Assembly: GCA_900468625.1 (NCBI GenBank)
Contig: UBUL01000022.1
Coordinates: 1 to 64,000, forward strand
From: Hyphomicrobiales bacterium
GTDB lineage: Bacteria > Pseudomonadota > Alphaproteobacteria > Rhizobiales > Rhizobiaceae
Reading direction: 5' to 3'
Length of the DNA: 64,000 nucleotides
Position 1 is the stretch's first letter. Every line of letters starts with the position of its first letter. The translations under genes and the position numbers were made by a program. Shown piece after piece: positions 41,841 to 50,804 of this stretch. The notes below the pieces were generated by a model. The model was not told the origin of the DNA, ran no database searches, and worked only from the letters and a program-made list of their open reading frames with translations.

Positions 41841-42398
41841 CTATATTTTTCGTGCATGACCCTGATATTGCCCATCTATCTGACGCTCGAACAAAACGCC
41901 CTCCTGATCGTGAAGGACGGCAGCAAGGCCACCGTTCAGAGCTAGCTGAAATCGACCGATCTCGGTGGCATCCGGTCGATGTGCCAGATGTGCGTGAATG
42001 GTGATTGTGTAGTCGCCTGGCTTGAATTCAAAATCGTCCTCCAACACCGACATAACGAAATGGTGATTGGCCGCCATCCCTGTCTTGCTGACGTAGACCC
42101 CGCTGCCGGGGGTGAGTTTGTCCGTCTCGCCGTAGCCCCAGAAACTGAACACACGTTCCATCCCATCACAACGGAGCTTAGCATACATGCCTTCTACGAT
42201 CTGCCCACGCGCCGATGTACTGTAAAGCAGTGTGCGCAAGAAAACTTTCGGCGTAGTCTTGGGGACCTGATCGAAGCCGAAGAAGATGATGGTCGGCGTC
42301 GTCATCGCAATCCGACCGCGTTGCAGCTGTGTAATCCACAGCGTGATGAGGGATACCACCAACGAAACCAGTGAAATCCCGATCCCGACTATTGCCAT
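41841..42398 (-). CDS. Hypothetical membrane-anchored protein
   Basis: 185 residues. One N-terminal membrane helix (VGIGISLVSLVVSLITLWIT, residues 4-23) anchors a soluble domain with beta-rich segments (PTIIFFGFDQVP, GDYTITIHAHLAHR). No family recognised. It is in the AT-richer patch between the small secreted-protein gene and the DUF/TIR-like pair, and is divergent from the latter. It may be part of the same acquired group or an independent orphan. Confidence 0.62.
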   Translation of the reverse strand: MAIVGIGISLVSLVVSLITLWITQLQRGRIAMTTPTIIFFGFDQVPKTTPKVFLRTLLYSTSARGQIVEGMYAKLRCDGMERVFSFWGYGETDKLTPGSGVYVSKTGMAANHHFVMSVLEDDFEFKPGDYTITIHAHLAHRPDATEIGRFQLALNGGLAAVLHDQEGVLFERQIDGQYQGHARKI

Positions 42399-42478
42399 CT
42401 GTTTCTGTCCGCGTGATTCTACTCAAAGTTACAATACCCTAACAAAGAGACACGCGTGACCATGAAAGGTATCTGGAC

Positions 42479-43015
42479 ATGCTGATCCGCGCCAAGGACA
42501 TGCTGATGCGTCTAACTGGGTTTTCGACGCCGATATTCGGGGTTTCGTGGAGCCCGCCGTCTTCCGATCGGGACGCAGTTCGCAAGCTCCTCGCCTTTCT
42601 GGAGGATCGACGGGCCTTATTTAATCCGATGTCGGCCGAGATCGAGGACCACGTGGTAGCATCTATTCACACAATTCGAGAGGAGTGCGTGAAAGCGGTT
42701 GGAGCTGTCAATGACAAGGCACCTGCTGCCGAACATATTCGGGCAATCGGTGCAGCCTGCCGCCGATTTCTCGATGAACCACATCCGACATTCGATGACA
42801 TCATGGAAAGGCAGCGTGATCCCTATTTTGAAAGAGAAGAGCGTTATGGCCAACTACGCCATGGCACTCATCCGGCAGCGTTCTTTACTGCTCTAGGCGA
42901 ATTCAGAGCTTTTGTGGGGATGCGCGTGGCAGCGCTATCGAGTGCCTACGATATTGATATACGTGGTGATCTCACCCGGATCGTGCCGCCAACTCTCGCC
43001 GATGCTGAAATTTAG
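42479..43015 (+). CDS. Uncharacterised protein upstream of TIR-like gene
   Basis: 178 residues, no signal peptide or membrane helix. The N-terminal segment MRLTGFSTPIFGVSWSPP followed by DRDAVRKLLAFLEDRRALFNP is reminiscent of a small conserved domain family of unknown function (DUF6650-like, from memory). The C-terminal half is helical. The start may be the ATG at 42500 (MLMRLTGF). It ends 50 bp before the TIR-like gene in the same direction, so the two are probably one transcript; a sensor or regulator for that effector is possible but not shown. Confidence 0.65.
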   Translation: MLIRAKDMLMRLTGFSTPIFGVSWSPPSSDRDAVRKLLAFLEDRRALFNPMSAEIEDHVVASIHTIREECVKAVGAVNDKAPAAEHIRAIGAACRRFLDEPHPTFDDIMERQRDPYFEREERYGQLRHGTHPAAFFTALGEFRAFVGMRVAALSSAYDIDIRGDLTRIVPPTLADAEI

Positions 43016-43065
43016 CATTGAGTGGTAATTTTATCTATGCATCGAAGCTATAGTTAGGAAAGAGT

Positions 43066-43938
43066 ATGGCCAAAAGACCGGACAACAATCCTTTGCTGCC
43101 AAAGAAAGTCCTTTCAGCCGAAGGTATTAAAAGGGGCATAGAGCGGATCGATGAACGCATCGCCGAGCTAAAAGCGTTCGATGTCCAAACAGTGCCGAAC
43201 GGCACTTCGCACGAGTTAACAGCTCTTTCAGCCGCAATTCGCGACACGCTGGATAGGTGCTTCGACGAAGGAACATCCACGTTTCAGCGCTTCGAACGGG
43301 CGACACAGCTCAATTTTATGGCGATGATTTACACATCCAGCTATCCCACCAGACAAGACTACATAGAGGGAGCACAGAACAACATCACCGCCGCGATTGC
43401 GTTATTGCAAGAAGCGCAACGCACCTTGCGGGAAGATTTGGCGGACGCTGCGGTTACTCCAACACTGCAAATCGCTGACGGAGTTTCGCCTTCTTTGCCT
43501 AACAAGGTTTTTATTGTTCATGGCCATGATGATGCTGCCAAGCTTGCTGTGGCGCGGTTCATCGAAAAATTGGGACTCGAAGCCATCATACTGCACGAGC
43601 AGCCTAATCAAGGCCGCACCATCATCGAGAAGTTCCAAGACTACGCCACGCAGGTTGGATTCGCTGTCGTGCTCCTTACGCCTGATGACCTTGGCGGCGC
43701 TCAAACGGCGTCGGCACAAAACACGCGCGCGCGGCAGAACGTGTTGTTTGAACTTGGCTACTTCGCTGCAAAGTTAGGGCGCGGCAAGACCTGCTTGATG
43801 CGGAAAGAAGGAGTGGAAATACCTTCAGACTTGTACGGCGTGATCTACACGGACTTGGATCCCGGTGAGGCATGGAAAATGCAGCTATTGAAGGAAATGA
43901 AAGCGGCTGGACTAAGCTTTGATTCTAACAAGGCTTAG
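43066..43938 (+). CDS. TIR-like domain protein (CAP12/Pycsar-effector TIR type)
   Basis: 290 residues. The C-terminal 147-285 region reads KVFIVHGHDDAAKLAVARFI, GRTIIEKFQDYA, FAVVLLTPDDLG and RQNVLFELGYFAAKLGRGK, the PF10137 TIR-like nucleotide-binding fold, with Glu229 in NVLFELGY as the likely catalytic NADase residue. The N-terminal part (1-140) is helical and may be a sensor or oligomerisation domain. Proteins with this domain act as NAD-depleting effectors in CBASS, Pycsar and other anti-phage systems. No cyclase gene is visible. AT-rich context, small partner gene and adjacency to a tRNA suggest acquisition by transfer. Confidence 0.8.
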   Translation: MAKRPDNNPLLPKKVLSAEGIKRGIERIDERIAELKAFDVQTVPNGTSHELTALSAAIRDTLDRCFDEGTSTFQRFERATQLNFMAMIYTSSYPTRQDYIEGAQNNITAAIALLQEAQRTLREDLADAAVTPTLQIADGVSPSLPNKVFIVHGHDDAAKLAVARFIEKLGLEAIILHEQPNQGRTIIEKFQDYATQVGFAVVLLTPDDLGGAQTASAQNTRARQNVLFELGYFAAKLGRGKTCLMRKEGVEIPSDLYGVIYTDLDPGEAWKMQLLKEMKAAGLSFDSNKA

Positions 43939-44026
43939 GCATAGTACATTTCGTGCGAGCGTTTATCGCCTACGGCAATAGTGGCATCACCGGAACCCAT
44001 ATCTCCGGTATGGACAATCGGCGAAT

Positions 44027-44103
44027 TGGCGCACCCGACAGGATTCGAACCTGTGACCTTTGGAATCGGAATCCAACACTCTATCCAGCTGAGCTACGGG
44101 TGC
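44027..44103 (-). tRNA. tRNA-Arg (anticodon CCG)
   Basis: 77-nt cloverleaf on the minus strand: acceptor GCACCCG/CGGGTGC, D arm GCTC/GAGT, anticodon stem TTGGA/TCCAA with loop TTCCGAT (anticodon CCG), variable AGGTC, T arm ACAGG-TTCGAAT-CCTGT, discriminator G and an encoded CCA. It reads CGG codons. Located just beyond the TIR-like group; tRNA genes are common integration sites, but no integrase is present here. Confidence 0.95.
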
Positions 44104-44215
44104 ATGCCGTGGCGGTTTGAATCGCCTGTCCGATGGCTGGTTCTTAGCCTAGGAAGCGCTTGGCTTCAATGCGGAAAATTCAGGAAAGCGAGAGATCTGC
44201 GATTTTGAATCGACA

Positions 44216-44242
44216 AGGCCGCGGGCTTTGGGCTCGCGGCCT
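44216..44242 (-). terminator. Hairpin downstream of the xylose ABC operon
   Basis: Stem AGGCCGCG/CGCGGCCT with an 11-nt loop, 24 bp after the last gene of the minus-strand operon. On the plus strand it is followed by CGATTTTAT. Likely transcription end of the operon, though the minus-strand T-tract is poor. Confidence 0.5.
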
Positions 44243-44265
44243 CGATTTTATCTAGCCGTTTCGGC

Positions 44266-45048
<783 letters not shown>

Positions 45049-45063
45049 GGTTCAGAATTCCTT

Positions 45064-46392
45064 TTACTTGGCACGCGAGCGGTAGACGATGTCGAGCCAG
45101 ACGGCGACCACCAGGACAACGCCGACGACGACGTTCTGAATGGGCGTGTCGACATTGGCGAGCCCCATGCCCGATTGCAGCGACTGCATGACGAGGGCGC
45201 CGAGCATGGCGCCGGCGACCGTGCCGCTGCCGCCGGCAAGCGACGTGCCGCCGATGACGGCTGCTGCGATGGTGAAGAGCTCGTAGGTCGTGCCCTGCGA
45301 ATTGACGGCCGAGTTGAGGCGCGCCGTGGAGATCGCGGCGGAGACTGCGGCGAGCAGGCCCATCAGCGCGAAGATCCTGATGATGACCCATTTGGTCTTG
45401 ATGCCGGCGAGTTCGGCTGCCTCCGGATTGCCGCCGATCGCGAAGACGTAGCGGCCGAAGCGCAGGCGGGTGGCGATGAAGGTCATCACGATGCCGATGA
45501 GAACGGCGATGAGGACCGGAACCGCGATGCCGTAGGGGATATCCAGGCCGGTCTCGGGCCAAGTGATATTGTGTTCCGTGGCATAGCGCTTGGCGATGCC
45601 AATCGGCCAGTCATAGCTGTTGAAGAGATAGACTGTGCCGAGGACGAGCAGGGAACCGAGGCCGGCAAGGAAATATTCCGCCCAAAGCGGCCGGCGCGGA
45701 AAGTGGAAGCGCTTTCTTTGCTGGCGCGAGCCGATGATGCCGAAGACGATCAGCAGGCAGGAGATCACGCCCACCACCCAGCTCCAGGTGGCGCCGATCG
45801 AGCCGGTGGCGCCGCTGCCGCCCATGATCACGAAGGTGGAATCCATCGGCGCCACGGTCTGGCCGCTGGTGACGTACCAGGCGAGACCGCGCCACACGAG
45901 GAGACCGCCAAGGGTGACAATGAAGGAGGGGACGTTCATGAAGGCAATGATCGCGCCCTGGAAGGCGCCGATGGCCGTGCCGATCGCCAGGCCGCAGAGG
46001 AGCGTGATGATCCAGGTCCAGGAGCTGTCGAAGCCGAGATATTGCGGCAGCCATTTTGCCTGCATGACGCCCATGATCATGGCGACGAAACCGAGCACCG
46101 AGCCGACCGAGAGGTCGATGTTGCGCGTGACGATGACCAGCACCATGCCCGTGGCGAGAACCGCGATTTCGCAGGTCTGCACCGAAAGGTTCCAAAGGTT
46201 TCTGGCCGTCAGGAACTCCCGGCCGTCGAAGACCCTGAGGTAGAGATCGAAGCCGATCCAGATGATCAGCAACGCTCCGATCATGCCGAGCAGGCGGGTA
46301 TCGATTTCTGTGGCGCGCAGAAAGCGGGTGATCGCGCCGGCATCTGCGTTCCGAGGCCCGCTCGATGTGGTGGACTGTGTCATGTCGGCCAT
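45064..46392 (-). CDS. xylH: Xylose-type ABC transporter permease (XylH-like)
   Basis: 442-residue membrane protein, longer than the permease at 13990 because of an extended middle region (residues about 220-300, including the loop with DWPIGIAKRYATEHNITWPE). Motifs: ATGMVLVIVTRNIDLSVGSVLGFVA, PSFIVTLGGLLVWRGLAWYVTSGQTV, and AVIGGTSLAGGSGTVAGAMLGA, the usual CUT2 permease set. XylH proteins share this larger size. The start may be ATG at 46392 or 46383. It is 287 bp behind the binding-protein gene, with a strong hairpin between. Confidence 0.9.
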   Translation of the reverse strand: MADMTQSTTSSGPRNADAGAITRFLRATEIDTRLLGMIGALLIIWIGFDLYLRVFDGREFLTARNLWNLSVQTCEIAVLATGMVLVIVTRNIDLSVGSVLGFVAMIMGVMQAKWLPQYLGFDSSWTWIITLLCGLAIGTAIGAFQGAIIAFMNVPSFIVTLGGLLVWRGLAWYVTSGQTVAPMDSTFVIMGGSGATGSIGATWSWVVGVISCLLIVFGIIGSRQQRKRFHFPRRPLWAEYFLAGLGSLLVLGTVYLFNSYDWPIGIAKRYATEHNITWPETGLDIPYGIAVPVLIAVLIGIVMTFIATRLRFGRYVFAIGGNPEAAELAGIKTKWVIIRIFALMGLLAAVSAAISTARLNSAVNSQGTTYELFTIAAAVIGGTSLAGGSGTVAGAMLGALVMQSLQSGMGLANVDTPIQNVVVGVVLVVAVWLDIVYRSRAK

Positions 46393-46617
46393 CGCTTTGC
46401 CGTTCTCCCTCTGTCGGGCGCGGCCGGCGATGCATTCTGGCTATCGCTGGCAATCGCGCCAATCTCAAAAATGTCTGCCGCCGCCTGTTCCAACCGATCT
46501 TCGTCCGGCCCCGACGGCCGCCGTCCGGCAGGCCAGGGGATTGCGGTGGCACACCACGCTGCGGGGAAGCTTCGTCTCCCGCCGCAAGGGAGAGTTGTCG
46601 GCTTCCAATTCGCATTC

Positions 46618-46647
46618 GACGCCGCAACGGTGTGCCGTTGCGGCGTC
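46618..46647. other. 13-bp perfect stem hairpin between xylF and xylH
   Basis: Stem GACGCCGCAACGG/CCGTTGCGGCGTC with loop TGTG. On the plus strand it is followed by GGTTTTTT; in the operon's (minus) direction no T-run follows. Positioned after the binding-protein gene, it can stabilise that message or reduce read-through, making more binding protein than permease. Confidence 0.7.
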
Positions 46648-46679
46648 GGTTTTTTGATGGTCAGTCGTTCAAGGACGGC

Positions 46680-47720
46680 TTATTTGCAGGCTGCGACGGC
46701 GCCGGCCTTGACGCCCTGGCAGGCTTCGGCTTTGGAGATCCAGCCGGCATCGATGACGACGTTCAGATTGTCCTTGGTGATGGCGACCGGGGTCAGGAAG
46801 ACCGACTTCATCGGAACGTGCTTCGGTCCGCCGTTGAAGGTCTGCACGCCGGCGATCTGATCCATCGTCTTGCCGCCGGCAAGCGACAGGGCGATTTCGG
46901 CGGCGCGCTTGCCGAGTTCACGCGAGTCCTTCCAGATGGAAACGGTCTGCGTGCCGAGCGCGATGCGGTTCAGAGCGGCCTTGTCTGCGTCCTGGCCGGA
47001 AACCGGCACGGAGCCCGCAAGACCCTGAGCGTCGAGGGCGGCGACTGCGCCACCGGCGGTGCCGTCGTTGGAGGCGACGACCGCGTCAACCTTGTTGTTG
47101 TTGGCGGTCAGGAACTGCTCCATGTTGCGCTGCGCGTTCTGCGGCAGCCAGCCGTCCGTATAGGCTTCGCCGACGTTCTTGATCTTGCCGGCGTCGATGG
47201 AGGGCTTCAGCACTTCCATCTGGCCGGAGAAGAGGAAGTCGGCGTTCGGGTCGGACGAGGAGCCCTTGATGAAGACGTAGTTGCCAGCCGGCTTCGCCTT
47301 CAGGACTTCGCGAGCCTGCATGCGGCCCACTTCCTTGTTGTCGAAGGTGATGTAGAACGCAGCCGGATTTTCGATCAGGCGGTCGTAACCGACAACCGGA
47401 ATGCCTTCGTCGGCGGCCTTTTCGACGGCCGGGCCGATGGCGTCGGAATCCTGCGCGAGAATGATGAGAGCATTGGCACCCTGGGAAATCAGGGATTCAA
47501 CGTCGGTCAGCTGCTTGGAAGCAGACGACTGGGCGTCAGCGGAAATATACTTGGCGCCGGCTGCGGCCAGGGCCTTCTTGATGGCTGCCTCATCCGTCTT
47601 CCAGCGTTCTTCCTGGAAGTTCGACCAGGAAACGCCGACGACGAGATCCTTGGCGAAGGCAGCCGTCTGCATGGTCAAAACGATGGCCGCGCCCGCAGCC
47701 AGCTTGATGAAAGCTTTCAT
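46680..47720 (-). CDS. xylF: D-xylose-type ABC transporter substrate-binding protein (XylF-like)
   Basis: 346-residue binding protein. Signal peptide 1-23 (LTMQTAAFA-KD). GVSWSNFQEERWKTDEAAIK at the ligand site, SLISQGANALIILAQDSDAI, PVVGYDRLI and IASNDGTAGGA-like VASNDGTAGGAVAALDAQGL are all XylF hallmarks. GGAGG precedes the ATG at 47720. It heads the operon under the divergent ROK repressor. Binding of D-xylose is likely by family; other pentoses are possible. Confidence 0.9.
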   Translation of the reverse strand: MKAFIKLAAGAAIVLTMQTAAFAKDLVVGVSWSNFQEERWKTDEAAIKKALAAAGAKYISADAQSSASKQLTDVESLISQGANALIILAQDSDAIGPAVEKAADEGIPVVGYDRLIENPAAFYITFDNKEVGRMQAREVLKAKPAGNYVFIKGSSSDPNADFLFSGQMEVLKPSIDAGKIKNVGEAYTDGWLPQNAQRNMEQFLTANNNKVDAVVASNDGTAGGAVAALDAQGLAGSVPVSGQDADKAALNRIALGTQTVSIWKDSRELGKRAAEIALSLAGGKTMDQIAGVQTFNGGPKHVPMKSVFLTPVAITKDNLNVVIDAGWISKAEACQGVKAGAVAACK

Positions 47721-47807
47721 ATGATCCTCCCGAGTGAATGCGACCGCACGTATCCTGAACTCCCGTCGGCCGCCGCGAAATGCTGACAAGAAAAAGCTTT
47801 GGATTTT

Positions 47808-47826
47808 TTTCTCGACAGTCGAGAAA
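47808..47826. promoter_or_regulatory. ROK-type operator
   Basis: TTTCTCGA-CAG-TCGAGAAA, a perfect 19-bp inverted repeat in the 223-bp divergent gap between xylF and the ROK gene. Two arms with a 3-bp spacer are consistent with binding by a winged-helix ROK dimer. This would control both directions. Confidence 0.65.
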
Positions 47827-47943
47827 TTTAGTGTCAGAGATTTTTTCAGCTGTCAACACCTGCATTGCCGGGTTTGATCGGTCATCCGAAACGGGCTATC
47901 GGGGACTGCGGAGAGGGAGGCTGAATGAGCAGGGAGCTTGCCG

Positions 47944-49185
47944 ATGCTGGCCAAATCGAGCACCGAATTGGTCCGTCAAAAGAACAGCGCTCTGGTCTTG
48001 TCGGCACTGCGCCGGCACGGCCCGCTCGCGCATACCGAGCTTTCTGATTTCACGAAGCTCTCCTCCGCGACCGTATCGGTCATCACGGCGGATCTGGAGC
48101 GGGCGCAGATCATCGAAAAGGCGGAACAGCAGGCTGCCAGCGGCCGCGGGCGACCGCGTGTCCTGTTTTCACAGCGGCGTGACTGCGGCTATCTGATCGT
48201 CGTCGTCATCTCGTCGGATGCCGTGCAATATTCTCTTGTCGACTATACCGGCCGGCTGATGGACCGCTTTACCGAAGAGAGGCAGCAGAGCGTCGCGGGT
48301 GTCGATCGCTTCGTGGCCGGATTGCGCGATGCCTTGAACCGGATCGCCGCCCGTTCGCAATTGCCGCGCGACAAGGTGCTGATGATCTCGATCAGCAGCA
48401 AGGGGCTTGTCGATGCTTCGGAACCGGTGCTGCGATGGTCGCCGATCTTCGGACGTGACGAGATCGATTTTGCCGCCGTGCTGCGCGACGAATGGTCGGC
48501 GCAGATCATTCTCGGCAACGAAACCCTGCTGGTGGCCGCGGCCCTCGGACGGCAGGAAGACATCAGGACGCGCGGCAATTTCCGCGCGATGGCGGCGCTG
48601 TCACTCGGCCACAGTATCGGGCTTGGCATCGTGCGGCGGGACCACGAAGGTAACCATCAGATATCGGCGCCGAATTTCGGGCATATGATGCATGTGCCCG
48701 GTGGGGGCCTGTGCCGCTGCGGCGCGCGCGGATGCATAGAGGCCTATGCCGGTTTCTACGCCATACTTCGCACGGCTTTCGATGTGCCGCTCGACACGAT
48801 CCCGGCGAAGTTCGTGCCGATCGCCGAGCTCGACAAGATCGCGGTCAGCGCGCGGCAGGGCGGGCGCCGCAACGTACTGGCCTTCCGCCAGGCCGGCCTG
48901 GCGCTCGGCACCGGCCTGTCGCGCGTCTTGAGCCTGCATGAGCGGATGCCGATCGTCATCACCGGTCCCGGCGTGCGCTACTACGATCTGCTGATCGAGG
49001 GCATGACGGAAGGATTGGCGGAATCGCATGTCGTGCGCATGGAAGGCATGCCGGAGCTGCGGGTCATCGTCGACGAGCCGACGCTGGTCTTCGAAGGGCA
49101 TTTGAACCGCGCGCTTTCGATCATCGACAATCACATCGTGAGGAGGGGAGCCGCGGTCATGGAGCTGCGCGACCGGGCGAGTTGA
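47944..49185 (+). CDS. ROK family transcriptional regulator (XylR-like)
   Basis: 413-residue ROK repressor. The N-terminal winged helix (GPLAHTELSDFTKLSSATVSVITADLERAQIIEK, quoted from TELSDFTKLSSATVSVITAD) is followed by a kinase-like sugar-sensing fold, with the ROK zinc cluster in CRCGARGCIEAYAG. It probably represses the divergent xylose-type operon and releases on sugar binding. AGGGAG lies 7 bp before the ATG at 47944; TTG at 47938 is the alternative start. The protein is in one piece and normal in length. Confidence 0.87.
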   Translation: MLAKSSTELVRQKNSALVLSALRRHGPLAHTELSDFTKLSSATVSVITADLERAQIIEKAEQQAASGRGRPRVLFSQRRDCGYLIVVVISSDAVQYSLVDYTGRLMDRFTEERQQSVAGVDRFVAGLRDALNRIAARSQLPRDKVLMISISSKGLVDASEPVLRWSPIFGRDEIDFAAVLRDEWSAQIILGNETLLVAAALGRQEDIRTRGNFRAMAALSLGHSIGLGIVRRDHEGNHQISAPNFGHMMHVPGGGLCRCGARGCIEAYAGFYAILRTAFDVPLDTIPAKFVPIAELDKIAVSARQGGRRNVLAFRQAGLALGTGLSRVLSLHERMPIVITGPGVRYYDLLIEGMTEGLAESHVVRMEGMPELRVIVDEPTLVFEGHLNRALSIIDNHIVRRGAAVMELRDRAS

Positions 49186-49239
49186 TAAGCGAGCTCGGCG
49201 CAACGCGCCGCCATACGTCCGGCTGTGGTGTCGTTGGAA

Positions 49240-49863
49240 TCAATCTGCCAATCCCGAGTGCGGGTCTTCCTCGCGAATCTGCAGAATGCGATCGATGAGA
49301 CCCCATTCGAGTGCTTCTTCCGCGGTCATGAAGTGATCGCGATCCATGGCGCGTTCGAACTCCTCATAGGAGCGGCCGCAATGCTCGGCGTAAAGCCGCG
49401 TCATGCGGTGTTTCGTCCGTCTCATTTCTTCGGCGTGGATAAAAATGTCCGATGCCTGCCCCTGGAAACCGCCCAATGGCTGGTGAATATGGATGCTGGC
49501 ATTCGGAAGAGCGGTGCGTTCACCCGGCTGGCCCGACATCAGGAGGAACGAGCCCATCGAACGGGCGGTTCCCATGCACAGCGTGTGCACCGGCGCGCGG
49601 ATATAACGCATGGTATCGTACATCGCGAGGCCGCTGGTCACCACGCCGCCGGGCGAATTGATGTAGAGATGGATCGGTCTCTTGGGATTTTCGGCCTCGA
49701 GAAACAGCAATTGTGCGCAGACGAGCGCCGAGACGTCATCGTTCACCTCGCCGTTGAGGAAGATGATTCGTTCGCGCAGCAGTCGGGAATAGATGTCGAA
49801 AGACCTCTCCCCTCTGTTGGATTGTTCGACGACCATAGGGACGAGTTGCATCGCTTCGCGCAT
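49240..49863 (-). CDS. clpP: ClpP-type ATP-dependent protease proteolytic subunit (paralogue)
   Basis: 207-residue ClpP. Catalytic Ser102 in TARSMGSFLLMSG, His127 in IHIHQPLGG and Asp176 in DRDHFMTAEEALEWG complete the triad. INSPGGVVTSGLAMYDTM is the handle strand. It assembles in a tetradecamer and needs ClpA or ClpX. It is not next to tig, clpX or lon, so it is an additional ClpP rather than the housekeeping copy; rhizobia commonly have several. It sits 45 bp behind an AHSA1-type gene, which itself overlaps an ArsR gene. Confidence 0.9.
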   Translation of the reverse strand: MREAMQLVPMVVEQSNRGERSFDIYSRLLRERIIFLNGEVNDDVSALVCAQLLFLEAENPKRPIHLYINSPGGVVTSGLAMYDTMRYIRAPVHTLCMGTARSMGSFLLMSGQPGERTALPNASIHIHQPLGGFQGQASDIFIHAEEMRRTKHRMTRLYAEHCGRSYEEFERAMDRDHFMTAEEALEWGLIDRILQIREEDPHSGLAD

Positions 49864-49908
49864 CGGCGAACTCCAATGTTCTTGAAATTTGAGGTGTGAT
49901 CGATGCCG

Positions 49909-50268
49909 TCAGGCAGCGAGCAGGACGGTCAGGCTGTTGTTGTTCGCTGCCGCGCTTGCGGGCCTGCGAAGCCTCGTGTCATCAAGTTCGTGGATGATCC
50001 GCAGGCTGGTCCCGCCGTTTGCGTTCGGGGCGAGCCGGAAGGTCACGGTGCTTTCGAGGAACGGCGGCGCGTCATCCCGCAGCCTGTAGCGGACCTCTTG
50101 GCCTGGTGTGACGGAAATCGCTTCCGGATCCGCCAAAGCCTTGGCGGGCAGCCAGTTTTCGCGAAGTTCGGGAGTGCTGACTGCGCGCCAGACCTTTTGC
50201 GGCGGTTCGTTGAGCTGGTATTCGAGTTCGATGCCGTTCCTTCGCGCAGGGATCTTGAGATTGTTCAT
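49909..50268 (-). CDS. AHSA1/SRPBCC-fold protein
   Basis: 119 residues with the START/SRPBCC (activator of Hsp90 ATPase 1-like) fold: RRNGIELEYQLNEPPQKVWRAVSTPELRENWL (quoted from YQLNEPPQKVWRAVSTPELR) and RLRDDAPPFLESTVTFRL. Such proteins next to ArsR regulators form a very frequent gene pair and may bind a hydrophobic ligand. The ATG at 50268 overlaps the ArsR stop by 4 bp (ATGA). The tail (LRRPASAAANNNSLTVLLAA) is unusual and possibly frame-extended. Confidence 0.8.
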   Translation of the reverse strand: MNNLKIPARRNGIELEYQLNEPPQKVWRAVSTPELRENWLPAKALADPEAISVTPGQEVRYRLRDDAPPFLESTVTFRLAPNANGGTSLRIIHELDDTRLRRPASAAANNNSLTVLLAA

Positions 50269-50579
50269 TGATCCATATCCTTCAGCAACACCTTGAGAGC
50301 TTCGATGCGGGCGGGCCAGTAGGCGCGGTATTTCGCAAGCCATTGCGCGATGAGGGCAAGCCCCTCCGGATCGACTTCGTAATTCACGAAACGGCCGTGT
50401 CGTTCTTCCCGGACCAGACCGGCACCGCGCAGAACGGCGAGATGCTGGGACATGGCCGGCTGGCTGATATCGATGCCTTCGCGCAGGGCGCTGGCGTTCA
50501 TGCCGCCCGCAGCCAGCTTCTCGAAGATGGCGCGGCGGGTCGGATCGGCCAATGCCCGGAATATCTCGTTCTCTATCAT
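50265..50579 (-). CDS. ArsR family transcriptional regulator
   Basis: 104-residue winged-helix ArsR protein: IFRALADPTRRAIFEKLAAGG, then ISQPAMSQHLAVLRGAGLVREERHGRFVNYEVD (quoted from ISQPAMSQHLAVLRGAGLVR). No metal-binding cysteine pair is present, so it belongs to the non-metal group. The start at 50579 fits the family; the frame runs open to 50780. It is coupled to the AHSA1 gene, with a dyad operator just upstream. Confidence 0.88.
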   Translation of the reverse strand: MIENEIFRALADPTRRAIFEKLAAGGMNASALREGIDISQPAMSQHLAVLRGAGLVREERHGRFVNYEVDPEGLALIAQWLAKYRAYWPARIEALKVLLKDMDQ

Positions 50580-50587
50580 GGAAACAG

Positions 50588-50603
50588 ATAAGCATACACT
50601 TAT
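50588..50603. promoter_or_regulatory. Dyad before the ArsR gene
   Basis: ATAAG-CATACA-CTTAT, a perfect 5-bp arm inverted repeat 9 bp before the start codon. Position fits ArsR autorepression of the ArsR/AHSA1/clpP transcript. Confidence 0.5.
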
Positions 50604-50804
50604 GCGATTCGCAAGAGGTTTCGCTAAAGATGGCGGCAAGGAGAGGGCGATAGCGTCGTGCAACAGTGCGCCGATCCTTACGCAGAGGTGCGGAAGCTCG
50701 AAGAACTGGATGGCATAGGTCTGCCGCCCGATAAAAAGCCCGCCGCGAATTGCTTCGCGGCGGGCTTGTTGGGAGATCATTTCCTTGCAGGACTGGGGAC
50801 CTGC

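Noticed and set aside
41760..44103. A complete integrated genomic island with attachment repeats
   Set aside because: No integrase gene and no copy of the tRNA 3' end was found at the left side, so only an AT-richer patch can be claimed.
43981..44208. A 75-codon frame reading AHPTGFEPVTFGIG
   Set aside because: It is the translation of the tRNA-Arg gene and its flanks, a familiar false protein.
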